A DNA stretch of 8,790 nt, from assembly GCA_023412975.1 (NCBI GenBank), contig JAEZRB010000139.1:1-8790 (forward strand), given 5' to 3'. Numbering within the stretch: position 1 is the stretch's first letter; every line of letters starts with the position of its first letter. The notes beneath the pieces were generated by a model. That model made no database searches. It saw only the letters and a program-made list of their open reading frames with translations, and had not been told where the DNA came from. Made by a program: the position numbers and the translations under genes. Of this stretch, positions 1-5,375 are shown piece by piece. This stretch comes from Bacteroidota bacterium. GTDB taxonomy: Bacteria > Bacteroidota > Bacteroidia > Chitinophagales > Chitinophagaceae.

Positions 1-271
1 TGTGTGCATAGGTGTCCCATATCGAAAGGCCCTTGCGGTCCTCGTTCCACGCGCCTTCAATCTGGTATGCCGAAGTGGCAACACCCCAGTAAAATCCTTT
101 GGGAAAAGAAAAGCCAGCTCCTGTTTGTGCGCTCGCAACCTTACCAGGTGAACTGGTTTCATTTTTTGTTTCGGCCGTATTGCAACCCAATAATGTAGTC
201 ATGGGAATCGCTGCGCCCGTGAGTCCGGCCAGTTTTGCAAACTCGCGGCGGGTGATTTGCTTCTTTGACAT
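1..271 (-). CDS. Tat-signal GH1 beta-glucosidase-like lipoprotein, N-terminal 90 residues (3' partial)
   Basis: This is the beginning of a second family 1 glycoside hydrolase; the gene runs off the window at base 1, so only 90 complete codons are visible. The start ATG is at 271-269. The N-terminus has a twin-arginine motif (TRREFAK, residues 7-13), a hydrophobic stretch and a lipobox ending at Cys30 (LLGC), so export by Tat and lipid anchoring are inferred. Residues 54-86 carry the GH1 N-terminal signature, [18 protein letters not shown], then GLSIWD. It aligns without gaps to the first 90 residues of the GH1 gene at 1453-3000, with 70 identities by my count, so the two are tandem paralogues. 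It lies 55 bases downstream of the lipoprotein gene at 327-941 and is probably co-transcribed with it. The catalytic glutamates are outside the window, so activity cannot be judged. Confidence 0.9.
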   Translation of the reverse strand, partial: MSKKQITRREFAKLAGLTGAAIPMTTLLGCNTAETKNETSSPGKVASAQTGAGFSFPKGFYWGVATSAYQIEGAWNEDRKGLSIWDTYAH

Positions 272-326
272 AGTGATTGGTTTTATTACTTATAAAATAG
301 TTATTGCAACAGGATACGTTCATTTC

Positions 327-941
327 TTATTGAGTGACGAACCCTTCCTTTACCATCCGCTTATAAACGGTGTTTGAAATGTCGGAACTAAGTTTATCAA
401 CTCCGCCGGGATTTGTTGATTCAGTAAGTCCCGACCAGACAAGTTTATCCTGCTTCAATGAATACACATTTGTTTCAACCGAGTATGTTTTGGTAGTCTG
501 ATATCGTTCGGGTGTAGAATAATAATTCCATCCTCTCAAATAGTATCCACCGAACGTCCTGTAGTAAACCGGGTAAGTGGAGATAGTTCCGGGCGTGTAG
601 CTCACGTCTTTGTCCACGTCGACCAGTCGCATCGTGACGGCGCCATCAAAACCATCCTGCTTTAATTTGTCGCGAATGTCTTCCTCTTTCATTGATTTTA
701 CATCGCTCGTAAAATAGCTATAAGATGTAACTGCTTTCCCGTTTAATAGCGATGCCATTTTATCCTCCGCGGCGCGGCGATTGGGTTCATCGCGTAGTAA
801 TGCAGCTACAAGCACTTTATTTAATTTTTCCAGGGAAACCTGTGTGTCCGGGTCTTTCCAGGTTTTTACAATCCGCGAAGAATTGCACGATATACCAATC
901 ATGAAAAACATGACTAGTGAAATAAAACCTATTCGTACCAT
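327..941 (-). CDS. Putative lipoprotein of unknown function, 204 aa
   Basis: I do not recognise a named family with confidence. The protein starts with a short hydrophobic signal sequence ending at Cys19 (MIGISC), which fits a Bacteroidota lipoprotein signal although the lipobox is weak (Gly at -3). The mature part is soluble and mixed alpha/beta. It begins with a segment containing TWKDP (residues 27-31), has a central block ending in DGFDGAVTMRLVDV, then a Tyr/Gly-rich stretch (YYRTFGGYYLRGWNYY), and a C-terminal strand region containing NVYSLKQDKLVWSG. This layout loosely resembles DUF4136-like envelope lipoproteins, which is a guess. It lies 18 bases downstream of the restored end of the UPF0114 reading frame and 55 bases upstream of the second GH1 gene, which places it inside one probable envelope/glycosidase operon. 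The bases just before its ATG (aatcact) are the same as before the GH1 gene at 271. Confidence 0.8.
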   Translation of the reverse strand: MVRIGFISLVMFFMIGISCNSSRIVKTWKDPDTQVSLEKLNKVLVAALLRDEPNRRAAEDKMASLLNGKAVTSYSYFTSDVKSMKEEDIRDKLKQDGFDGAVTMRLVDVDKDVSYTPGTISTYPVYYRTFGGYYLRGWNYYSTPERYQTTKTYSVETNVYSLKQDKLVWSGLTESTNPGGVDKLSSDISNTVYKRMVKEGFVTQ

Positions 942-959
942 AGTGATTATGTTTTGCGG

Positions 960-1151
960 TTAGTTTTCTCTTGCTTTTAGAAAAAATAAGCTCAACGAAA
1001 TGAGCAGTATCCCACCGGGAATTATCAAAACCTTAAGGTCATATTCACCGCCGCTGATCTTTCTCTCGACAAGTCCTGCCAGCCAGCTTACAACAAGCGT
1101 TGTAAGGATCGCTTCCCATAAAATGATCTTTAGTTGCGTGAAATTTTTAAC
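960..1151 (-). pseudogene. Displaced C-terminal part of the UPF0114/YqhA-like gene, after an in-frame TGA
   Basis: After the TGA at 1154-1152 the same frame stays open for 63 sense codons and stops at TAA 962-960. It begins VKNFTQLKIILWEA, continues through a hydrophobic helix (LTTLVVSWLAGL), a polar loop (ERKISGGEYD) and a final hydrophobic helix (LIIPGGILLISLSLFFL), and ends KAREN. That is the expected C-terminal half of a UPF0114 protein: the conserved PxWL...LK junction falls exactly on the stop. Joined, the two parts give 159 residues, a normal size for the family as I recall it. The end lies 18 bases before the next gene's ATG, as expected for an operon. A single change such as CGA to TGA would explain it. 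Alternatives are a sequencing error or stop-codon readthrough. No separate start codon for this part is evident. Confidence 0.75.
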
Positions 1152-1439
1152 TCACAGCCACTCGGGCAACCTGACAGGCAAAGGTGTTTCACCATTATGG
1201 AAAAGAATAAAAAATCCAAGCGCCATTACAAAGAAGACGATCGCCACCAGGAAGGCATCCACGGCATGCAATAGCCCGATGGCCATCAAGGATGTAGTAT
1301 GGCTCCCACCTTGTATAAGATGAACAAAAACCATGATGAAGTCATAAACTCCAAGACATGTCAATACAATGCCGGCAGCAAAGACTAACCATGCGATAAC
1401 GGCGATGATGATCCTAAGCGCTCCTGCGATTGTTTTCAT
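1152..1439 (-). CDS. UPF0114/YqhA-like inner-membrane protein, N-terminal 95 residues (cut by in-frame TGA)
   Basis: This small membrane protein of unknown function starts at ATG 1439-1437. It has a first hydrophobic segment at about residues 8-30, a second amphipathic/hydrophobic stretch at 31-43 and a strong membrane helix at 57-80. The segment AVDAFLVAIVFFVMALGFFILF followed by PLPVRLPEWL is typical of the UPF0114 (YqhA) family, where an acidic residue in the helix and a PxWL motif precede an LK-containing loop. The frame ends at TGA 1154-1152 immediately after PEWL, at only 95 of roughly 160 expected residues, and the missing half is encoded in the same frame downstream (960-1151). It begins 13 bases after the GH1 stop codon, so it is probably translated from the same transcript. 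Whether a truncated protein is functional is unknown. Confidence 0.75.
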   Translation of the reverse strand: MKTIAGALRIIIAVIAWLVFAAGIVLTCLGVYDFIMVFVHLIQGGSHTTSLMAIGLLHAVDAFLVAIVFFVMALGFFILFHNGETPLPVRLPEWL

Positions 1440-1452
1440 AATTGTATTTGAT

Positions 1453-3000
1453 CTACTTTACCTTATTTGTTTGCGCCATTTCCCTGTACAACCAGGCGCT
1501 TGCTTTTGGCTTACGTGCCTGCGTTTTAAAATCCACGTACACCAGCCCGAAACGATTACCGAAACCGGCGGTCCACTCGAGGTTGTCCATCGCGCTCCAG
1601 TAGAAGTAGCCATTCACGGGTACTCCGTCGGCCGCAGCCCGCTGTAGCTGCGTCAGGTGTGCACGGACAAACATGATACGGTCGGTGTCATAGATGTTGC
1701 CATCGTCAGCGATTACTTCGTCGCCGGCGCAACCGTTCTCGGTGATGAAGATTTCCTTCGCCTCCCACAGCGACTGGACGAATTTCGGCGCCCAGTACAG
1801 GCATTCGGGGCTGATAGGAAAATTGTTGATGGCGGCTTTGGAATGTCCTTTAGCGAAAGGAACCACGCGCCAGCCTGGCGCCTGCTCTGAAGCCACCACA
1901 TAGAACATGGGGCAATAAACATTGATGCCGACAAAGTCGAGCGGCGAGCCAATGATCTTTAAATCTTCATCAGTGAACTTTGGCGCATCTGCGCCTGCAT
2001 TTTTCAGGTAGTCGTCAGTATACTTTCCTTCAAGCATGACCGTGAGAAAGGGTGCATTGCTTTCGCGTGTCGCCGCTTGCGCAGCTTTGATGTGTTCGGG
2101 CCCCTCGATCAATGGAACGGCGGTCTCGATGTTTTCTGCGGGTCCTACTTTAGTGCCCGCCTTCCCATTGGCACGGATCGCCTGAACTGCGAGGCCATGC
2201 GCAAGTACCGCATGATGGCGAACCTGGTTGACCTCACCTGCGGGCAGCATTAACCCCGGTGCGAGATGTACGGTCCTCTTTCCGGTTGGGCTACCCGGCG
2301 AAGGAACCTCAAACCCTTTGTATCCGGCTTCGGTGAACGAACGGAATTCGTTAATGGTAAAGAAATGTCGTACGCGGTCGGAAAGCTTCTCAGCGACGTA
2401 TGCGGCATAATCTCCAAAAGCTTTTGCCGTGTCGCGCGACTGCCAGCCCTTGTACCTGTCCTGCAGCGCTTGTGGTAAGTCCCAGTGATAAAGTGTTGCG
2501 AAAGGCTCGATGCCTGCGGATTTCAATTCGTCCACGAGACGGTTGTAAAAGTCGATGCCTTTCTGATTCGGCTTACCGGTTCCGTCGGGAAAGATACGTG
2601 GCCAACAGATAGAGAAACGATAAGCGTTGGCACCGATATCGTTTTTCATCAATGCAACGTCTTCCTTGTATCGATGATAGTGATCGTTGGCGACATCACC
2701 GGTGTCGCCGTTTTTAATATTGCCGGGCGTATGCGCATAGGTGTCCCAGATTGACAGACCCTTACCATCTTCATTCCAGGCTCCCTCGATCTGGTAAGCT
2801 GAAGTGGCGACACCCCAATAAAAACCTTTCGGAAAGGACCGGCTCTCCCCTGTTTGCGCTCCTGCAACATTTTCCGGCGAATTATTTTCTTCTTTTGTTT
2901 CGGTCGTATTACAACCTATTAACGAAGTCACAGGTATTGCAGCACCCGTGATCCCGGCTAGCTTTACAAACTGGCGACGGTTAAGTTGGTTTTTTGACAT
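1453..3000 (-). CDS. Tat-signal GH1 beta-glucosidase-like lipoprotein, 515 aa
   Basis: This is a retaining family 1 glycoside hydrolase, predicted to hydrolyse beta-glycosides such as beta-glucosides; the substrate is not determined. The N-terminus carries a twin-arginine motif (NRRQFVK, 7-13), a hydrophobic stretch and a lipobox (LIGC, Cys30), followed by a polar linker to about residue 55, so Tat export and membrane anchoring are inferred. The TIM-barrel follows: SAYQIEG (67-73, Gln70 substrate contact), YHWDLP (171-176), the acid/base segment TINE (215-218, Glu218), GINVY (358-362), the nucleophile segment ITENG (419-423, Glu421) and WSAMDNLEW (468-476). The acid/base segment reads NEF instead of the usual NEP. 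Length is normal for a GH1 domain of about 450 residues plus leader. The start at 3000 places the Tat motif correctly and matches its paralogue at 1-271 without gaps. A small lipoprotein frame overlaps the first 37 bases, and the UPF0114 gene follows 13 bases after the stop. Confidence 0.95.
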   Translation of the reverse strand: MSKNQLNRRQFVKLAGITGAAIPVTSLIGCNTTETKEENNSPENVAGAQTGESRSFPKGFYWGVATSAYQIEGAWNEDGKGLSIWDTYAHTPGNIKNGDTGDVANDHYHRYKEDVALMKNDIGANAYRFSICWPRIFPDGTGKPNQKGIDFYNRLVDELKSAGIEPFATLYHWDLPQALQDRYKGWQSRDTAKAFGDYAAYVAEKLSDRVRHFFTINEFRSFTEAGYKGFEVPSPGSPTGKRTVHLAPGLMLPAGEVNQVRHHAVLAHGLAVQAIRANGKAGTKVGPAENIETAVPLIEGPEHIKAAQAATRESNAPFLTVMLEGKYTDDYLKNAGADAPKFTDEDLKIIGSPLDFVGINVYCPMFYVVASEQAPGWRVVPFAKGHSKAAINNFPISPECLYWAPKFVQSLWEAKEIFITENGCAGDEVIADDGNIYDTDRIMFVRAHLTQLQRAAADGVPVNGYFYWSAMDNLEWTAGFGNRFGLVYVDFKTQARKPKASAWLYREMAQTNKVK

Positions 3001-3224
3001 GGCCTTTGTTTTACTTTAAATAAAATGATTTTAAATCTTACCAGGCGCGATACGCGTACGCTGAAAGAAATGAGTAGAAATACACACCACTCAATGAAGT
3101 AAATTGTTATAAATGGCAGCTGACGAGAAGAACGAGTTTCTGTTTTGGACTTTATGAAGAGATTACAAGCGGATAAAAACATACCTGCCGATGATAGTAA
3201 AACAACAATTGTCAACTTTTTCAT
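2964..3224 (-). CDS. Small putative lipoprotein / membrane protein, 86 aa
   Basis: The start is taken at the ATG 3224-3222 because it gives a textbook lipoprotein signal: MKKLTIVVLLSSAGMFLSAC, with lipobox LSAC at residues 17-20. An in-frame ATG at 3257 would add 11 polar residues before the signal and is less likely. After Cys20 comes a short polar part (residues 24-35), then a hydrophobic segment (IYFIEWCVFLLISFSV) that could be a transmembrane helix, and a basic tail. The last 37 bases overlap the beginning of the GH1 gene, including its upstream leader, so the tail of this protein is suspicious. It could be a real leader gene of the GH1 operon, or a gene whose 3' end has been altered. I do not recognise the family. 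Confidence 0.45.
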   Translation of the reverse strand: MKKLTIVVLLSSAGMFLSACNLFIKSKTETRSSRQLPFITIYFIEWCVFLLISFSVRVSRLVRFKIILFKVKQRPCQKTNLTVASL

Positions 3225-3304
3225 ACATAAGTCTTTAGATCGCTTATGTAAAGGCATCCTTGAAACGCCTATTCTTCTATGATTGGATCAAAAATTTAAT
3301 CACG

Positions 3305-3319
3305 TACGGATTATCCGTA
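3305..3319. promoter_or_regulatory. 15-base palindrome, possible operator upstream of the GH1 operon
   Basis: The sequence tacggattatccgta has perfect 7-base arms (tacggat/atccgta) around a single central base. With one unpaired base it is a poor RNA hairpin but a good dimer-binding site on DNA. It lies 80 bases upstream of the small lipoprotein start at 3224 and about 300 bases before the GH1 start. No regulator gene is adjacent, so its function is an inference from symmetry and position only. Confidence 0.35.
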
Positions 3320-3481
3320 TTAGGATAGAGTACAAGTATCGATGCCTGGAGTAGAAAATAAATCCGTGTAATAATGTGCGATTGCGGAGAAGTATATAAG
3401 CCGAGATAAATTTACTAATTTTTATAATTCCGAAAACAAGTTTTGCTTTTTGAAGAAAATTATTTGTAAGGGAAAACGGAA

Positions 3482-3497
3482 TAAGTGTTTACACTTA
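3482..3497. repeat. Inverted repeat taagtg-ttta-cactta
   Basis: Perfect 6-base arms flank a 4-base centre, giving a site that could be a protein-binding palindrome or a small hairpin. It lies about 100 bases downstream of the arsC stop. The same arm sequence (aagtg/cactt) recurs in the adjacent hairpin at 3504-3544, which allows alternative pairings. No U-rich tract follows in either direction, so a classical intrinsic terminator is not supported. Confidence 0.4.
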
Positions 3498-3503
3498 AAT
3501 GAG

Positions 3504-3544
3504 AAGTGATAGATATAATCGAAAGGATTTATATATTGTCACTT
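3504..3544. repeat. Imperfect AT-rich hairpin downstream of arsC
   Basis: Outer arms aagtga (3504-3509) and tcactt (3539-3544) pair perfectly. The inside (atataatc against gatttata) pairs imperfectly around a loop near gaaag (3521-3525). It starts 57 bases after the arsC stop on the minus strand and could be a weak transcription end or an RNA-stabilising structure. It lacks a GC-rich stem and a terminal U tract, so a terminator call is uncertain. Confidence 0.3.
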
Positions 3545-3600
3545 AGTCTTACCGCTGATTATGAACGTGCCGCTACAACCGTTGCATAGTCTTACCCCCT

Positions 3601-4008
3601 TTATTTCTCGTTTAAGGTTTGAACTAATTCTTTAACCTTTTGCCGAATCATATCCCTTACCTCTCTAAACTGCTCGGGTTCCATATTCCTGGGGTCGGGA
3701 ATTTGCCAGTCAATAAATTGTTTTGCGGGCATCCAGGGACAGGCATCTCCGCATCCCATGGTGATGACGGCGTCGAATGGTGCGTATTGCTGAACTTCTT
3801 CGAGCGTTTTCGAATGCTGGGTCGATAAATCATAAGCTAATTCCGCCATGGCTTCCTGCGCCTTCGGGTTGATCCTGCCGGCAGGCCGGGATCCGGCGCT
3901 ATATGCTTCCACATCATTACCGGCATACATAGTTGCAAACGCCTGTGCCATTTGGCTTCTGTTGGCGTTTTCAATACAGACAAATAACAGCTTCTTTTTC
4001 TCTTTCAT
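3601..4008 (-). CDS. arsC: Arsenate reductase ArsC, low-molecular-weight phosphatase type, 135 aa
   Basis: This enzyme reduces arsenate to arsenite in the cytoplasm using a cysteine relay related to low-molecular-weight protein tyrosine phosphatases. The catalytic P-loop is FVCIENANRS (residues 9-18, Cys11 and Arg17, a C-x5-R motif with the Asn typical of ArsC). The resolving cysteines are in MGCGDACP (Cys86 and Cys90), and the general-acid loop is DWQIPDP (Asp105 in PDP). The GCGDACP form resembles the actinobacterial-type ArsC more than the S. aureus pI258 type, so the reducing partner (thioredoxin or another thiol) is uncertain. The start at 4008 was chosen because homologues begin just before the first strand and because its ATG overlaps the restored stop of the arsN2-like gene as ATGA. 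An in-frame ATG at 4044 would add 12 residues that belong to that upstream frame. It is the last gene of the operon. Confidence 0.93.
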   Translation of the reverse strand: MKEKKKLLFVCIENANRSQMAQAFATMYAGNDVEAYSAGSRPAGRINPKAQEAMAELAYDLSTQHSKTLEEVQQYAPFDAVITMGCGDACPWMPAKQFIDWQIPDPRNMEPEQFREVRDMIRQKVKELVQTLNEK

Positions 4009-4104
4009 AATTTCTTTTGCATTAGTACCGCTGTAGCCGGGCATACATGACTAAACTCTGATGATTGTTTTAGTGACCCGGGTGCTTCTTCCCTGGCAAT
4101 CTGC
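4005..4104 (-). pseudogene. Displaced C-terminal part of the arsN2-like acetyltransferase, after a one-base frameshift
   Basis: In the zero frame the acetyltransferase stops shortly after a run of seven A's (T's at 4113-4119 on the plus strand). If one A is skipped, the reading becomes ...YFTKK-GYEQIAREEAPGSLKQ, then SSEFSHVCPATAVLMQKKL and a TGA at 4007-4005. This is the normal GNAT C-terminus: the YFxKxGY motif, a short helix, an SSEF segment and a final strand with a Cys. The restored protein is 146 residues, the usual size for this family. Its stop overlaps the arsC start as ATGA, the arrangement of a translationally coupled operon. The frame shift could be a real mutation, a homopolymer sequencing error or slippage. 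Confidence 0.75.
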
Positions 4105-4446
4105 TCATATCCTTTTTTTGGTGAAATAATCTTTTGCTGTTTCGGTCAAAAGATAAATGTCTGCTAATCTCAAATCTCTTCCGGTTCTCTCAACCTCGTC
4201 CACCAGCGCTGCTGCTATTTTCATTTGCCGATAGTCAGGTCTTACTACCAAAGAGCGAAGCAGCCCGTTGCGACCGTAGGTTTCCAGTCCGATTAACCCG
4301 ACTACAATACCATTATCCAATGCGGTATAAAAATTCTGCAGTCCATTAGGCAAATCCTCGACAGGTAAACCCGCCGATTGCAACAGGCTTATAATTGCTT
4401 CGCGGTGTTCCGGTCTTGCCGGTTTAATATTGATGTCATTCAACAT
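4105..4446 (-). CDS. arsN2: ArsN2-like GNAT N-acetyltransferase, frame-shortened 113 aa product
   Basis: This is a GNAT-fold N-acetyltransferase of the kind found in arsenic operons (ArsN2-like); its substrate is not firmly known. The ATG is at 4446-4444. Residues 5-28 form the first strand and helix (INIKPARPEHREAIISLLQ), followed by a GLPVEDL segment, the central strands NGIVVGLIGLE, and the acetyl-CoA region LLRSLVVRPDYRQMKIAAALV (about 62-82). In the last, the usual R/Q-x-x-G-x-G/A P-loop reads RQMKIA, without the glycines. The frame then ends at KDYFTKKRI, well short of the family C-terminus, because of an extra base in an A7 run. The missing part is present in another frame at 4005-4104. 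It starts 15 bases after the arsM stop. As annotated the product would lack the last strands of the GNAT fold and is probably inactive unless the frame is corrected. Confidence 0.75.
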   Translation of the reverse strand: MLNDINIKPARPEHREAIISLLQSAGLPVEDLPNGLQNFYTALDNGIVVGLIGLETYGRNGLLRSLVVRPDYRQMKIAAALVDEVERTGRDLRLADIYLLTETAKDYFTKKRI

Positions 4447-4461
4447 TCTATGAAGATACGA

Positions 4462-5319
4462 CTAACAACATGCACTCCCCGGCTCACAGCAGTTGCGCTC
4501 ATCCTTAGCTGGCTTTTCGGCATAAACAGTTATGCTCTTGATTTTGCTGTTGCTGGACTTAAACTGTGCAATTTCGTCCTGGGATAGATAGTTTGCGAGC
4601 ATTTCATCCGGGAGGGTAATATCCTTTTCCTTTTGCACAACAACATTTGAAAAACCTGCTTCATGGATGATGCCAAGGTATTCCTCTTTTTGTATGGCAC
4701 CAGCTACGCATCCCGCATATAACTCAGCAATCTGTTTCCATTTACCTGGCAACTCTCCTTCCAGCACGATATCAGAAATGGAAAAATGGCCTCCGGGTTT
4801 TAAGACACGGTGGATCTCGCTGAATACTCTATGCTTGTTGGGTACCAGGTTTAAAACACAATTGCTCACCACAACATCGGCTTTGTTGCTGGTTAAAGGC
4901 ATGTCCTCAATATCACCCTGCCTGAATTCAATATTATTGAATCCCAGTTTTTCAGCATTCTTCCTTGCCTTTTGAATCATCTCCGGGGTGAAGTCGATAC
5001 CGATAACCTTACCGGACTCACCAACAATTTTCCGGGCAACGAATGCGTCATTGCCGGCACCGCTGCCCAGGTCTACAACGGTATCACCTTCTTTCATTTT
5101 GGCGAATTCGGTTGGAAGTCCACAACCCAATCCCAGGTCAGCGTCGGGGTGATAGCCCTCCAGGTGACTGTATTCATCGGCCATAATACTATAGGCGTCA
5201 TCGTCGCCACAGCATGAAGTAGCGCCACAACAGGATGAAGCATTTTGGGTTTTTGACTGGCTGGCAATCGCTCCATATTTTTCTTTTACCAGTTCCTTGA
5301 CTTGTTCTGATGTTTTCAT
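4462..5319 (-). CDS. arsM: Arsenite S-adenosylmethionine methyltransferase ArsM, 285 aa
   Basis: ArsM transfers methyl groups from S-adenosylmethionine to As(III), giving methylated arsenicals, some of them volatile; it acts in the cytoplasm. The Rossmann methyltransferase fold is clear: motif I VVDLGSGAGND (81-91), GIDFTPEMI (107-115), GDIEDMPL (135-142) and LKPGGHFSISD (173-183). The three conserved arsenic-binding cysteines are present as Cys66 (GLGCGLP), Cys154 (SNCVLN) and Cys204 (YAGCVAG). The protein also has an N-terminal cluster of two Cys pairs (30-31 and 36-37) and a C-terminal tail with two more (277-278 and 284-285), ending in CC. Length is normal for bacterial ArsM. The gene lies 56 bases downstream of arsR, with an operator-like site in the gap, and 15 bases upstream of the acetyltransferase, so it is the second gene of the operon. 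Confidence 0.95.
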   Translation of the reverse strand: MKTSEQVKELVKEKYGAIASQSKTQNASSCCGATSCCGDDDAYSIMADEYSHLEGYHPDADLGLGCGLPTEFAKMKEGDTVVDLGSGAGNDAFVARKIVGESGKVIGIDFTPEMIQKARKNAEKLGFNNIEFRQGDIEDMPLTSNKADVVVSNCVLNLVPNKHRVFSEIHRVLKPGGHFSISDIVLEGELPGKWKQIAELYAGCVAGAIQKEEYLGIIHEAGFSNVVVQKEKDITLPDEMLANYLSQDEIAQFKSSNSKIKSITVYAEKPAKDERNCCEPGSACC

Positions 5320-5341
5320 TTTATTAAAGTTTAATTGTTAT

Positions 5342-5357
5342 ATTGCATTATTACGAT
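5342..5357. promoter_or_regulatory. Second ArsR operator-like site, upstream of arsM
   Basis: The plus-strand sequence ATTGCATTATTACGAT matches the site before arsR at 14 of 16 positions. It lies between the arsR stop (5376) and the arsM start (5319), 22 bases before the arsM ATG. Its dyad symmetry is weaker (5 of 8 pairs). The conservation of the sequence in two non-coding gaps of one operon is the main evidence; binding by ArsR is inferred. It would allow separate or reinforced control of arsM. Confidence 0.5.
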
Positions 5358-5375
5358 TAATGAAAGCAAAAAAAA

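Larger units (their letters stand above)
3258..3600. other. AT-rich intergenic spacer between the arsenic operon and the GH1 operon
   Basis: These 343 bases contain no convincing gene on either strand. They separate the end of arsC from the start of the small lipoprotein/GH1 operon, so a promoter for the latter and a terminator for the former are expected here. I find no clear Bacteroidota promoter pair (TTTG and TAnnTTTG). What is visible is a 15-base palindrome at 3305-3319, a 16-base inverted repeat at 3482-3497 and a longer imperfect hairpin at 3504-3544, described separately. Confidence 0.6.

Noticed and set aside
1152..1154. Selenocysteine or programmed readthrough at the in-frame TGA of the UPF0114 gene
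   Set aside because: UPF0114 proteins are not known selenoproteins, no hairpin resembling a selenocysteine insertion element was recognised just after the TGA, and a single C-to-T change is simpler.
1369..1952. Open frames on the plus strand and in other frames across the GH1 gene
   Set aside because: They are antisense or out-of-frame shadows of a strongly conserved gene and show no family motifs.
2979..3150. Remnant of a second UPF0114 gene at the end of the small lipoprotein frame
   Set aside because: Only a short hydrophobic match (FLLISFS against ILLISLS) supports it, which is expected by chance between membrane helices.
3601..4044. Longer arsC starting at 4044
   Set aside because: The extra 12 residues coincide with the out-of-frame arsN2 C-terminus; the ATGA overlap and family length favour the start at 4008.
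4113..4119. Programmed ribosomal frameshift in arsN2
   Set aside because: A +1 shift on seven A's without a recognisable stimulator is not supported by known systems for this family; an indel or homopolymer error is the simpler reading.
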